Positions 10,808-22,796 of a stretch of 64,000 nt of DNA are shown piece by piece. Where the stretch lies: contig NC_066581.1 in assembly GCF_024323335.1 (NCBI RefSeq), positions 461,239,197 to 461,303,196 on the forward strand, given 5' to 3'. Position numbers and translations under genes: made by a program. Origin of the DNA: Lathyrus oleraceus. Its lineage: Eukaryota; Streptophyta; Magnoliopsida; Fabales; Fabaceae. The notes beneath the pieces were generated by a model. That model searched no databases. It was not told the DNA's origin and worked only from the letters and a program-made list of their open reading frames with translations. How positions within the stretch are numbered: position 1 is the first letter of the stretch; each line of letters starts with the position of its first letter.

Positions 10808-10855
10808 GAACTACGACGTTTTGATCCTTATCTTTCATGAAAAGGTACGTAGGCA
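10808..10855 (+). other. Conserved LTR stem element (LTR-A copy)
   Basis: GAACTACG...TACGTAGGCA flanks the inner hairpin CCTTATCTTTCATGAAAAGG. CTACG can pair with CGTAG as an outer stem. It ends 357 bases before the LTR end. Confidence 0.6.
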
Positions 10856-11247
10856 ATGGGTTCATCCATTCAAACACAAAAATAATAAAAATTGTATATT
10901 CTTTTCTCATCCCTTCAATCAATGTTTGCACAAAAATATTTCATAAACAAATAATTTTACAACAAGTTGTGAAAAGAGGTTCCCTAGTAGTACCTAGGAT
11001 GTTGTGGGTGCCTAACACCTTCCCACAACATAATTACCCCCTTACCCAGATCTCTGACCTTTTATTAGTTTTCTTTGCGTAAAACTTCTTAGTCTTTTGT
11101 TCGCTTTCTAGCCATTCCTTTGGATAAATAGAAGTGCGGTGGCGACTCTATCTTTGTATGCTTTGCTTTTGATTTAGTCAATAAATCCTAAAGTGACGAA
11201 TACACCGCTACACCTTCGTCAATAATCCATGGTCTAAAAATATTTCG

Positions 11248-12203
11248 CATAGAGAGGCTTTGTAGAAAGTGTTCGAGCAAGCCTATGTAGAGCATGGTGT
11301 TACTGTGGATCAGTTAGACCACATTGTTGCCAACATTACTTCTTGTAATAACTTGAGCTTTTGTGATGAGGAATTTCGTGAGGAAGGTAAAAATCATATC
11401 TTGGCACTCCACATTTCAATGAATTTCAAAGAGGACGCTCTGGCCAATGTGTTGGTTGATACTGGTTCATCATTGAATGTGTTGCCTAAGTCAACTTTAG
11501 CAGGATTGTCTTATCAAGGCGCCCCTATGAGGTACAGTGGCGTGGTGGTAAAAGCGTTTGATGGTTCTCAAAAAATTGTCATTGGAGAGGTGGACCTTCC
11601 CGTTAAGATAGGTCCGAGTGACTTTCAAATTACTTTTCAAGTGATATACATTCACCCGGCCTACAACTGTTTATTGGGAAGACCATGGATCCATGAAGTT
11701 GGGGTTATGACATCTACTCTACATCAGAAGCTGAAATTTGTTAAGAACGACAAGCTCGTCGTTGTTGGTGGGGAGAAAGCACTTTTAGTGAGCCATTTGT
11801 TATCTTTCACCTATGTGGAAGCTGAAGAGGAAGTTGAAACGCAGTTCCAAGCTTTTTCTATTGCTAATCAATTGAAGAAGACTGGGGCATCCATGTCTTC
11901 TCTGAAGGATGCAAGAGAGGTTATTCAGGCTGGAAACATCGATAAGTAGGGCCTTGTTGTAGAAGTTGTTGAAAACAAGAACAGAGATGGGCTAGAATTT
12001 CAGCAAGGGCCGTTCAACAGTACTGTTAAGGCTATGCAATAAGTTTTCCGCAGTGGAGGATTCGTTCACAAGGATGATCAACACTCAACTGCAATTATTG
12101 AAGACAGTGATGACGACGAAGCTTATGTCAACTTTGTTACGCATGGACAGACTTGCAACAATTGGGTTGCTGTTGATATTCCTATTGTTGTGCATCATTC
12201 AAA
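11248..12203 (+). pseudogene. Ogre B protease exon
   Basis: Recognisable coding starts at SHREAL (11248); a TAG follows, where Ogre D has glutamine. The aspartic protease has an intact active site VLVDTGSSLNVLPKS (about 11450-11494), a flap-like GVVVKAFDGS and the LLGRPWIHE motif, then an acidic linker. Further stops occur at 11947 (TAG) and within KAMQ-stop-VFRSGG (about 12041). The same frame nevertheless runs to IPIVVHHSK at 12203, where a splice-donor-like GTAATTT begins. The protease would cut the Gag-Pol polyprotein. The stops rule out function. Confidence 0.85.
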
Positions 12204-12435
12204 GTAATTTGTTTTATTATTTAAAGAAAAATCCTTCTCATGTGCCTATAGGAGAAGTGAAACATTGTGGGGCATCTCAATATTATCATCAATAAAAATA
12301 TAATTGGGTTACTTTTTACTTTTCTGAAAATGGTAATCACAAAAAACATAAATAAGCAATAATTTGTTCCCACATCTGCCTAATGTTCATTTGCACTCCA
12401 TTTCTCTAAAATCAAAATATCAAATTATTATGCAG
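12204..12435 (+). other. Ogre B intron between protease and RT (232 bp)
   Basis: GTAATTTG follows HHSK and the segment ends in ATTATGCAG before GTTGGTTCTCAAACCC. Splicing here joins the two frames without a shift. An intron at this place is an established Ogre trait; copies C and D show the same borders. Confidence 0.75.
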
Positions 12436-14883
12436 GTTGGTTCTCAAACCCATTGAACATAATGATCCTCCTCCCTCTCCAAACATTGATTTCCCTGTAT
12501 TTGAAGCTGAGGAAGAGAATGATGATGAAGAAGTGTCTGATGAGTTATCCCGTTTTCTTGAGCACGAGGAAAGAACCATTCAGCTGTTTGAAGAGCAAAT
12601 TGAATTAGTCAACTTGGGTTCCGAGGATGATGTGAAGGAAGTTAAGATTGGGTCTCATCCATGTCCAGAAGTTAAGAAGGGGTTGTTGATCTTCTCCGGG
12701 AATACTATGATGTATTTTCTTGGTCCTATCATGATATGCCTAGTTTTGATTCTGATATTGTGGAGCATAGATTGCCTTTGAATCCAGAATGCACGCCGAT
12801 CAAGCAAAAATTGAGAAGAACTCACCTTGTTATGGTAGTGAAGATTAAGGAGGAAGTGCAGAAGCAGATTGATGTTGGTTTCCTTGTTACCTTCGAGTAT
12901 CCACAGTGGGTGGCCAATATTGTGCTTGTTCCTAAGAAGGATGGAAAAGTCCGTATGTGTGTTGATTATAGAGATTTGAATAAAGTCAGTCTGAAAGATG
13001 ATTTTCCTCTACTGCGCATTGATATGTTGGTAGACAATACAACTAAATTCAAAGTCTTTTCATTTATGGATGGATTTTCCAGTTATAATTAGATTAAGAT
13101 GGCACCCGAAGATATGGAGAAGACCACATTCATTACACCTTGGGGAACATTCTGTTATCGAGTGATGCCTTTCGTTTTAAAGTATGCTGGTGCAACATAC
13201 CAGAGAGACATGACCATTATTTTCCATGATATGATGCATAAAGAGATTGAGGTTTATGTTGATGATATAATTGCTAAATCAAGGACCAAAGAAGAACATG
13301 TTGAGAATTTATTGAAGTTATTCTACCGTTTGAGGAAGTATAAACTCCGCTTGAATCGAAATAAGTGTACTTTTGGTGTTCGCTCTAGTAAGTTGTTAGG
13401 ATTTATTGTCGGCGAGAAGGGTATTAAAGTTGATCCTGCCAAGGTCAAATAAATACAAGAGATGCATGCACCCAAAACTGAGAAGCAAGTCAGAGGTTTT
13501 CTCGTCCGCTTGAATTATATCTCGAGATTTATATGGCATATGACTTCCACATGTGCACCTATATTCAAGCTTCTTCGAAAAGATCAGTCTTGTGATTGGA
13601 CCAAGGAATGCCAGAAAGGTTTTGACAGTATCAAAGAATATCTGCTTGAGCCTCCAATTCTGTCTCCGCCTATTGAAGGAAGACCTTTGATCATGTATTT
13701 GACTGTGCTTGAAGAGAGTATGGGTTGTGTTCTTGGTCAGCAGGATGAATCTGGGAAGAAAGAATATGCAATTTACTACCTCAGTAAGAAGTTCACCGAC
13801 TGTGAGACACGATGTTATATGCTTGAGAAGACATGATACGCTTTGGCTTGGTTGCTAAGCGTCTGCGTCAGTATATGTTGAATCATACTACTTGGTTGAT
13901 ATCCAAAATGGATCCAATCAAGTACATTTTTTAAAATCCTGTTTTAACTAGGAGGATTTCCCGTTGGTATATGTTGTTATCTGAGTATGATATTGAATAC
14001 CGAGCTCACAAAGCTATTACAGGTAGTATCTTGGCTGACCATTTGGCTCACCAACCTATTGATGATTATCAGTCAATGCAATATGATTTTCCTAACGAAG
14101 AGATTTTGTATTTGAAGATGAAAGGTTATTATGAACCATTTCTTGAAGAAGGGCCAGAACTTGGTTCCCGTTGGGGAATGGTATTTGATGGAGCTGTTAA
14201 TTCATATGGTAATGGCATTGGGATATTGATTATTACTCCTCAAGGCACTCATTTTTCGTTTACAGCTAGATTAACCTTCAAATGTACAAACAATATGGCT
14301 GAGTATGAAGCTTGCATTATGGGGCTTGAAGAAGCCATTGATCTCATAATCAAATATCTTGACGTCTATGGAGATTCAACTTTGGTGGTTAATCAGATCA
14401 AAGGTGAATGGGAGACGAATCTACCCAGTTTGATACCTTATAGAGATTATGCGAGGAGGATATCAACTTTCTTTACAAAGGTTGAGTTTCATCATATCCC
14501 TCGAGATGAAAACCGAATGGCAGATGCTCTTGCAACGTTGGCTTCCATGATTGTGGTAAAGTTTTGGAATGAAGTTCCCAATTTGACTGTGATACGTCTT
14601 GATAGGACAACTCATGTGTTTGTTGTTGAAGAAATCAAGGATGAAAAGCCATGGTATTATGATATCAAATGTTTCCTCCAAAGTCAGATTTACCCATCTA
14701 GGGCATCTTTAAAAGATAAGAAGACTTTTAGAAGATTAGCTGGAAACTTCTACTTGAATGGTGATGTGCTTTACAAGTGAAATTTCAATATGGTTTTGCT
14801 CATATGCGTGGATAGACACGAAGCAGACTTATTGATGACTGAAGTCCATGAAGGTTCCTTTGGTACTCATTCCAATGGACATG
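12436..14883 (+). pseudogene. Ogre B reverse transcriptase, RNase H and archaeal-type RNase H
   Basis: The exon opens LVLKPIEHNDPPPSP with an acidic linker and contains the RT: VPKKDGKVRMCVDYRDLNK, FMDGFSSYN, YVDD (about 13255-13266) and LGFIVGEKGIKVDP. A gypsy RNase H and a second, archaeal-type RNase H (FDGAVNSYGNG, EYEACIMGLEEA, VYGDSTLVVNQ, ENRMADALA) follow. A dual RNase H is a Tat-lineage hallmark. Breaks: a base lost near 12684-12687, TAG in YN-stop-IKM (13090), TAA near 13450, TGA after EKT (13834), a base lost near 13851, TAA near 13931 and TGA in LYK-stop-NF (14778). The reading ends at the solo LTR. Confidence 0.88.
14879..14883 (+). repeat. Target-site duplication, left copy (ACATG)
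   Basis: ACATG immediately before LTR-S is repeated exactly after it at 19690-19694. Confidence 0.88.
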
Positions 14884-15233
14884 TGTAGCGGTAAATTCAT
14901 GACCATCAAGCTATGGATAAGCTTAACGTCAATAAAACCAGAGTCACCACCGCGCTTTTATTGTTTCCAAAGGAAAAGGGAAAAGTACAAACAAAACCCA
15001 AAGATAAGAAGTTTTCAAATCAAAACTAATAAACTGCTAGAGATTATAGGTAAGGGGGTTGGTTACACATAGGGAAGGTGTTAGCACCCAAAGTGTCTTA
15101 GGTACTCCTAGGGAGCCCTTTTTTTTGTGCGCGTGTGTTTTTGGTATAAAAGATGTTTGATAAAAATAGAGTGTGAGGATGAGAAAAGAATTCATTGATT
15201 ATATTTTTGTGTTTGACAAGACCTTCGGATTTG

Positions 15234-15279
15234 TGCCTACGTACCAACATAAAAATGAGGGATCAAAGCCTCGTAATTC
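15234..15279 (-). other. Conserved LTR stem element (LTR-S copy, decayed)
   Basis: On the minus strand GAATTACG...TACGTAGGCA ends 350 bases before the LTR end. The inner hairpin is degraded to CCCTCATTTTTATGTTGG. Confidence 0.5.
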
Positions 15280-18165
15280 GTGGCAAAACTTTCAAAAAAG
15301 TTGGTGAATTGCTTTTAACAAGAGTTTAATAAGAAAGGCACAAAGGGCCAAAAGTCTAAATGGAGTTGTTAGTTCTTTTTGTCTTTTGAAATTTTAAGTC
15401 AATATGATTAAGTTTATTTACAAATTTGATTTAAGAAAGAGTTTGAAAATTCAATGGCATAAGGCCAAAATTTCTAATTATTAAAACAAAGTCTAAGTTT
15501 GAAATCACAAGCAAAGAAGTTTTTAAAAAGGGGGAGAGATTTTGAAATTAAAGAAGTGGGAGGAGATGAAGAGGTTATCTTAAGCAAAAGTTTAAGAGTT
15601 AAGAGTTGAAAAGATCTGACTAATGAGATGCAATCCAACAGACAAGAATGTCATATAGAAACTCATTTTCCCTTGGAATTTTATCAAGCAATAATCAATA
15701 AGCAATGAGCAATATCCAGACATCATGAAGATCCATGCATCAAATGAGGATAGCCACATCCAAGCAAGCAATTCCAATAGCTAGCAGTCTTCATTGTCTT
15801 TCCATGTATCAGATGAAATATTCCTTGATCAACTCAGAGTAAAGCATCAGACACAAAATCAAAATAACAATTAAGCACCAACATAAAAAGGTAGATGAAT
15901 TCAAACAAATCCCAAAGCTTGTGCCAAATGAAGGCACGGTTCACAATAGCTCAGTCTCAGAATTTTGGCATTGGCAAAGTCCTTTTTGCACAGGAAATGT
16001 TGCCTAATCCTAAGTCCAAAAATTCAGATCAAGTTCAACAGTCCACCATATGTTTTTTAGGGGTTTTGTTGTTATTAGGTATTTTAAGGTCATAAGACCA
16101 CAAACAAAATCAAAACACATAAACAATATATATAAATCACAAAATATGGCTCAAATGAGCAAAGTGAAAATGACATAAACATAAACAAGTTATATGAAAT
16201 GTAAATGGCAATGAATGATAAATGACTGAAATTTAAATTGTATAAAGTAAATGATTTAAGAGTAAAGCAATATTAACAAGAGTTAGTCAAATGTTAGTCA
16301 AAAGTTAGTCAAGTGTTAGTGGTGACTTTAATTGATTAAGTCATTCTTTGGAGAACACTCAACCATCCCTTCATAAGTATGAATCCTTAAACCAAGACAC
16401 CTTCCATGAAAAGGGCTCCAACTTGGATAATTCAACAAGTATGCCACTAGCTCTCATGAAAGGAAAAAAGGTCAAGTCTACACACAATGCCATGGAGAAT
16501 GGGAGAATTACAATCTCACTTACTAGAATGATATGCCTTAATGGTAAAAATTAGCTCTATGTTAAGCAATCGTAATTGGACTTATGTAGAAGTCAAAACT
16601 ATCTGAGGTCGGGCAATGAAAATATATGTGTTAATGCATGTTAGAGATTTGGTGTGAAGAACCAAACTCCTAAAACATACCACACACTAAAAGAAAAGAT
16701 TAAGGAGGAAGGACCTATCTCAATCACGCTTGTATTGATTCATCTGACACAAGGTCATTGATGAATCAATTAGCCTTTAGACATTAGAGATTTCATTGGT
16801 CAAATGAAGGAATGGGGAAGAATAGGGATGCAGATGAAGAGGGAGGGGAAGATAGAAACACAAATTGATCATGGGAGGAATTTCTTCATTTCAAAACCAT
16901 TCATTCATTTTGGAAGATGAAATGTACATTTCATCAATCCCCTAAATCCAATGGTTTTGATCTAACAAAAGTCAAATCAACCTTGACCAAGGCCCAAATA
17001 GAAAGTCAAACATCACAAGACCATAAAAGTGGCTCAACAACATTTTTAAACATTTAATCAACTAAAAATCAATTTAAAAATGAATTAAATTACATTTTAA
17101 TTTGGTCAAAACCTAAAATCCCTTCAAAACAACAAATAAATGGCCAAGGGATTTATCCTAGGTCAAACAAGGTCAAAGAACCTTAGACAAAATATTTCAC
17201 TATTTTTGAAAAGTCATAAGTATTTTTAAACAATTAAAATATGCACAAAAACATTTAATTCATGAAAAATATCAAAATTAATCCAAAAATTTTTAATAGA
17301 GAATATGGAAGAGAAAAATATTTAAAGATGTTTGGTGAAAGTCCCATATTTTTTAGATTAAAAATGAAATTTCTATGAATAAAATAAAATAAATGGATTA
17401 AATGAAAATAAAATTAAAAAACAAAAAAAAACAAGGGCCATCAGATCTCCCTCATTTATTGGCAGATCTGACGGCCAAGCGCGCGCGTTCCATGGTGAAC
17501 CTGAGTCAATGCATCACACGCGTGGTAATCAGAACCAAGGCTCAAGATTAAAACAATTTAAAAGGATCAGATTGTTTGGAAGGTGCCACCGCACCACCGG
17601 AGCTATGGCTCCGGTCATCTTCTCCGATGGACCTCACCGGACTGGTCCACCCTTAACTCAATGAAAAATGAAAAACAAGGACACTATTTCAAAGGAAAAA
17701 TGCTCAGGAGCTCGAATCTGGCCTCAATTTTCTCCAATTCCAAGTATATTGAAAGATACACTGATTTGAATTTTGAGGAACATGAACCGAGTTTCTTCGA
17801 TTTGACCTCAAAGCAACTCAATCTTGTTTCCTACATTGGTAGGACTTCAGCCAACCCAAAATCACATAGAATGGCGAAGAACTGAGAGAGAATCGAAGAG
17901 GAAAGTTTCTAAAAAATCACCTTCGAGTAGCTTGAATCTTGCTTAATCTTGCTTCCAATTGGCCTTGGCTTGACTCCAGAAGCTTGCAGGATGTGAAATA
18001 GATCAAGGAAGGGCTTGGATTCATGGAGTTTCAACGTCAAAACAGAAGTGAAATTGAAACTCGATTTTCAATTGAAAACCTTCAAGTTTATCCTCTAATG
18101 GTGAAATGAAGGTTGCAGGAGCAAAGCTTGGGCAAGGTGTCCCTAATCCTGAGCATGAGGCAATG

Positions 18166-18173
18166 TATTTATA
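18166..18173 (-). promoter_or_regulatory. TATA box of LTR-S
   Basis: TATAAATA on the minus strand lies about 1,515 bases from the LTR 5' end, the same offset as in LTR-C. Confidence 0.55.
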
Positions 18174-19689
18174 GGCTTGGCAATTGATTTCCACACACTT
18201 CCCTTCAAATGCCAAAAATAGAAATTCTCATGTGCATGCTTGCATGGGAGTGTGATAGGACCATGAAGTGATGTCAAAAGGTCCAAAGATGATCATGAGT
18301 GATGCTGAAAGTGTGACATGAAGCCATGCATTTGGAATTGAGTAGTGGTTATGAGATTCATCCAAATGGAACCTTGAAGAAAAGCCATGCGCAAGTCATC
18401 CAAACCTTTGCCAAATGAAGTCATTTTGGACTTTTTGGAAAAGTGAGATCTTGTGGAACAACTTTCATGTTGAACACTTTTCCATTTGAAGCTTGTATCA
18501 TGATAAATTTTGAGGTGGAAGTTTGGAAAATCAAACATAATTGAAATTTTACTAAGTACCAAGTCAAATGTTCACTTCTTCCACCTTGAATAACGTTTGC
18601 TATGGGCTTCAAATGGAAAAAGTTACTTCATCAAAGTTGTATCTCTTTAAAACCTATTCAATTTTTTCACATATTTGACCTCATTTGGATTTGGCATGAA
18701 GGAGTTATGCATTTTAGAAGTTGAGGAAAAATGCTTGTCCAATGGTAATGGCCCAAAATGACCTAAAATGTTTCCTCTTGGCACATGCCCATGCAAGTTG
18801 AATTTAAAGTTTCTAAAATAATAAAATTTGGAGAGGAAAAATTTAAAGTAATCATGAAACTTTGATGGCCTTCATCTCATGAAAATTGAACAAGTTATGG
18901 TCCTTGGAATTTGACCTCCTAACTAGGGTACAAACAAAATGACCTATAATCTTTCACCATAAAAAGTGACTTTCCAAGAAAAAATAGCTTTTGACCTCAA
19001 TATGAAAGTTGTTTGGAATGTCATAAGGAGTAACTTTTATCTTGGAATAATTTTTCATATAATAAAAATTGTAGGAGATAGGGTCTAGGGAACCCCAGTT
19101 CTGACCAGTTGACTTTCTCTGGTCAACCTCTTTGAACCAACTTGAAAACTTGAAGTTATCTTGATCTTTGGGGCTAATGGAGGATAATATATGCATAAGA
19201 TGATATTTAATTAAGTATACCTTGATATATTTGATCAATTGCTGAAGAAACTGGCTGAGGAAGTCACACAAGATACCTAGATGAATTAGGGCTTCCAAGG
19301 CAAACAAGCTTCAAACTCTTGACGATTTCTTGATCAAAGTGATAGGTGAAGATCATGTGGATACATATATGATGTCTAGATCCAATTTGAACCATCTCTT
19401 GATTGATCTCCTTGCATTGTGGGTCTCAAACCCTAGTTGTGACCTTGATGAGGCATAGGTGGACACACACTACCTACAAAAGAAACAAAGCTATACATAG
19501 ACATATTTTTGGTATTTTGGTTAGTAAATAATGAAAAACAAAGTATGATACAATAAAATGTGCTTGGTGATCTCTCCCAATACAAACCCAATGAATAAGG
19601 GGTAAGGAGGATGCCAAGGTGTGATCCCAAAGCCAATGTAAATGATGAGATAGCATGAGGGATCTTAGGGTCAAAATTGGGGTCTTAAA

Positions 19690-19694
19690 ACATG
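19690..19694 (+). repeat. Target-site duplication, right copy (ACATG)
   Basis: It is identical to 14879-14883. Ogre B coding sequence resumes directly as VMENKMLRAGYYW. Confidence 0.88.
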
Positions 19695-20643
19695 TTATGG
19701 AAAATAAGATGTTGAGAGCAGGTTACTATTGGCTGACAATGGAATCTTACTGTTGCAAAGCATCGAAGCATCGAACAGACATCGTTTCATGTGGGGAATT
19801 GATATGATCGGCATGATTGAGCCCAAAGCATCGAACAGACATCGTTTCATTCTAGTGGCTATTGATTACTCCACAAAATGGGTTGAAGCGGCATCCTGTG
19901 CAAATGTAACCAAGCAGGTTGTTGTAAGGTTTATCAAGAATTAGATTATATGCCATTATGGTGTGCCAAGTAAGATCATTACTGATAATGGATTGAACTT
20001 GAATAATAATATGGTGGAAGCTCTTTGCAAAGACTTCAAGATTGCACATCATAATTCTTCTCCCTATAGACCTAAGATGAATGGGGTTGTTGAAGTTGCG
20101 AAGAAGAACATTAAGAAGATTATCCAAAAGATGGTTGTGACGTACAAAGATTGGCATGAGATGCTCCCATTTGTTTTGCATGGGTACCGTACATCCATCT
20201 GCACTTCAACAGGGGCAACCCTTTTCTCTCTTATTTATGGCATGGAGGTTGTGCTCCCTGTAGAGGTTGAGATCCCATCATTGCGTGTTTTTATGGAAGC
20301 CAAGTTGACTGAAGCTGGATAGTGTCATACAAGGTATGATCAGTTGAATTTGATTGAAGAGAAGAGATTGACTGCCATGTGTCATGGTCAGTTATATCAG
20401 TAGAGAATAAAGAAAGCTTTTGATAAGAAGGTTAAGCCTTGTGTGTTCCGAGAAGGTGACCTCGTGCTCAAGAAAATTTTATCTTTCAAACCTGATGTTA
20501 TGGGAAAATGGACTCCCAATTATGAAGGCCCATATGTTGTTAAGAGATACTTTTCAGGTGGTGTTTTGATTCTTACAACAATGGATGGTGAAGAGTTCAC
20601 TCATCCTGTGAACGCCGATGCAGTCAAGAAATACTTTGCATAA
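19695..20643 (+). pseudogene. Ogre B integrase with rearranged zinc-binding region
   Basis: After the solo LTR the integrase resumes, but the KCHKCQ part of the zinc module and the following ~30 codons are missing, replaced by a duplicated 25-bp segment (19766-19790, copied from 19826-19850). The DDE core follows: WGIDMIGMIEP, ITDNGLNLNNN and MNGVVEVAKKN, where E is present. It ends with the family's typical DAVKKYFA before TAA at 20641-20643. Additional in-frame stops occur near 19942, 20320 and 20401. Not functional. Confidence 0.85.
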
Positions 20644-22259
20644 AAAAGAAAATAACAACTCGCTAAGTTAAAAACCCAAAAGGGAGGCTTATGCAAAAAT
20701 GAGCGTCTCGGTGGATTGAAAACCCAAAAGGGTGATCCAGGAAAAAGTTAGAGACATAAAACAAAAAATTTATCCTGGAAGATTGAGTACCCCACCTTGG
20801 GGAAATCTAGGCAAAATTTAGGGATTATGGAAAGTAACTGCATCCGGCTGGTCCTAATCTTTGAAGCAGTTTTGAACGGTCATTTGGTTCTGATACATCA
20901 TTCTCAACCAAAGACAAGAGTACAATGAATTTCAAAGTTGGTAGGGAGAGTAGTGGTCATTGTGTTCAATGTAGCCCTTTTCCATGTAAACTACCATTTT
21001 CAAACTTTGTAAAGATCCATGGAGTCCCACCATTTGCGGACTACCATTCTATTAAATAAAATTGAGATATTATCCAATTATTTCTATTCTTATTTGTTTC
21101 TGTTTTAATAAAATAGAACTTTATGATGATAATTTTGAAATAAATAAATCAATGAACAATCATTTTTCTTAAATAATAAGGGATTTACTTTAAGAACAAT
21201 CGATTTCAAAAAGGAATGTCAACAGTAATCTAAGAACGGTAAGTCTCGATGTGTGAAGCATTGTTGGTCTTCCCAGAGCAGTTGGTTAGTGTTTTTTTCC
21301 CTCCCTAATAGTTCAGCGTTCATCCTCAGCATGGTTGATGAGTTGCTCCCCAATAAATTTATCATCCCCAGTAGAGTTGATGGGTTGATCCCCAAGCAAA
21401 TTCATCATTTATCTCCAGTAAAGATGATATGTTATTCTCTTTGTAGTTCATCATCTGTCCCCAGCTGAGACTTTATGATTTTTCATCCTCAGTTTCCATT
21501 TTGTTTGTTTGTGAATGAACCCTGGATCTTCGTGAAACCTTTATTTGGTTTTCAGATCCCTAACACCTTTATTTTGGTTATTGCATAGCCGTGGCAGTTT
21601 CTCCTCTGCATGAGTCTGCGAATTCGGTTGATATTGGTACCTTGGAATTGGTTTATTTCTCAATCTCCAAGAAGAGTCTGATGACTGCAGCTTTCCTTTT
21701 AAAGAGTATGTTGTTGATTTTGCATCCTCGTGTGGTTGTTGATTTATCTTGGCAGATGTTTGCATCCCTAGTGAAGCCCCACAGAGTTTGATTTTTATGG
21801 AATCCCCAGTAACTTGTCTGGTTCCCCACTCAGAGTTTTGCCTCTTGTTGTGACTTGGATAACTAGCAGAGTTCCATCTTTTGATAGAAGATCTCTTCAT
21901 TCATACAATATTTGATTCTGAGCAGTAGCAATATTATCCCCTGCAGGATTGTCTCCCATTTGATATGGTGTTGACTTAAAATTCCATGCAGTGGTGACTT
22001 TTTGCTTAGAAAAGTATATATATCTCCCTCGGCTTGAGATGCGGATCTTCAGCAGATCCTTCTTATCCTCAACATATTGGTTGATATTCTCAGCAGTGCT
22101 TTAGTCCCCCGCGGAGTTCGCCAGTCTATATTTTCTCTTCTCCTAGAGAGTTTGAGTTCTAAGCAAGATCTTTGTCAATCTTGGCTTTTCCCCTAGCGAT
22201 ATCTCCTCCTACTTTGAGAGTTGAGTTTGAGTTGGATTTGTTTTGATCCTTTTTTATTA

Positions 22260-22329
<70 letters not shown>

Positions 22330-22796
22330 TTTTCATCTCCTCATAGCGCTGAGTTTTCAGCAGTTTTCGGCCGAATGCATGTTCTCCATGTCTTCCCTAA
22401 CCAGAGTTGGGCTTTGATTTTGGATTGTTATATCCTTAGTCTCCCTTAAGCTATGGTTGTGTGCCATCCCTGGGAATGGAATATAGTTTACAGCTAGGAT
22501 TTTATATCCTCGATGATTTATTTTAATCCCTAGCAAGTTCTCTAATTGGTGTTCCCATCTTCTTGAGATAAGTCGAGTATCTAGTTGTGATGATTCATAT
22601 CTTCATTGTTTGTATCCTTTGTGCTCATTTGTCATCATAATCATATACATACTCATGCATAATCATGCATACCATAACATTAGATATGTCATTGTGCATT
22701 TTGTCACATTGACCCTTTTTATGATCCCCTGTGTCGGTGATATCATTTCCACACGCAAATTTGGTGTGTCTGTCCTCCTTCAATATAGGAATTGTT
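20644..22796 (+). other. Ogre B 3' untranslated region
   Basis: Just after the integrase stop, the motifs CTCGCTAAGTT, AACCCAAAAGGG, TGAGCGTCTCGG and TAACTGCATCC match the start of the Ogre D 3' UTR. The rest is loosely repetitive, with many variants of CCCCAGTAGAGTTGATG and TCCTCAGCAG, and includes an (AT)n run. I find no conserved ORF. No polypurine tract or 3' LTR of B follows; the boundary with the next fragment is approximate. Confidence 0.65.
22262..22327 (+). repeat. (AT)n microsatellite, about 33 units
   Basis: An uninterrupted AT dinucleotide run inside the Ogre B 3' UTR. A translated frame of alternating Tyr-Ile through it is meaningless. Confidence 0.97.

Larger units (their letters stand above)
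6159..11212 (+). repeat. Ogre LTR-A, 5' end cut by the Sirevirus
   Basis: The sequence aligns by eye with the other long LTRs here. It begins with TGCTTTTCTTTTAATCACT, which lies about 190 bases inside LTR-D, and ends ...ACACCGCTACA at 11212. The missing first ~190 bases are beyond the Sirevirus, outside the window. It contains a TATA box (7135-7142), a ~56-bp tandem array, the conserved GAACTACG...TACGTAGGCA element and a PBS-like TGGCGACTCT (11140-11149). Because the right flank is Ogre B protease rather than a primer-binding site, it is either the 3' LTR of an element extending left or a solo LTR. CCTTC (11213-11217) is the expected target-site copy. Confidence 0.85.
14884..19689 (-). repeat. 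Solo Ogre LTR (LTR-S, 4,806 bp)
   Basis: The plus strand begins TGTAGCGG and ends GGTCTTAAA, the reverse complement of an Ogre LTR. The last CA of the usual GGTCTTACA has become AA. Both sides are Ogre B coding sequence and the 5-bp duplication is perfect, so this is a solo LTR left by LTR-LTR recombination. On the minus strand it carries a TATA box (18166-18173), the GAATTACG...TACGTAGGCA element (15234-15279) and a PBS-like AGAGTCACCA on the plus strand (14940-14949). Its TATA offset matches LTR-C, not LTR-A or LTR-D. Short open frames inside look fortuitous. Confidence 0.92.
11213..22796 (+). mobile_element. Ogre B, partial, interrupted by solo LTR-S
   Basis: Degenerate protease, intron, RT, RNase H, archaeal-type RNase H and integrase follow in Ogre order, then a long 3' UTR. 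The left end is cut by LTR-A inside the protease region. The element is split at 14883 by a solo LTR and resumes after 19694. No 3' LTR of B is present: its 3' UTR meets a different Tat fragment near 22,797. Repeated nonsense and frameshift changes make B one of the oldest layers. Its UTR start matches that of Ogre D closely. Confidence 0.8.

Noticed and set aside
17583..17885. 100-codon frame inside LTR-S
   Set aside because: Antisense relative to the LTR and without counterpart in LTR-C, the closest relative.
22243..22449. Frame with a Tyr-Ile repeat
   Set aside because: Translation of the (AT)n microsatellite.
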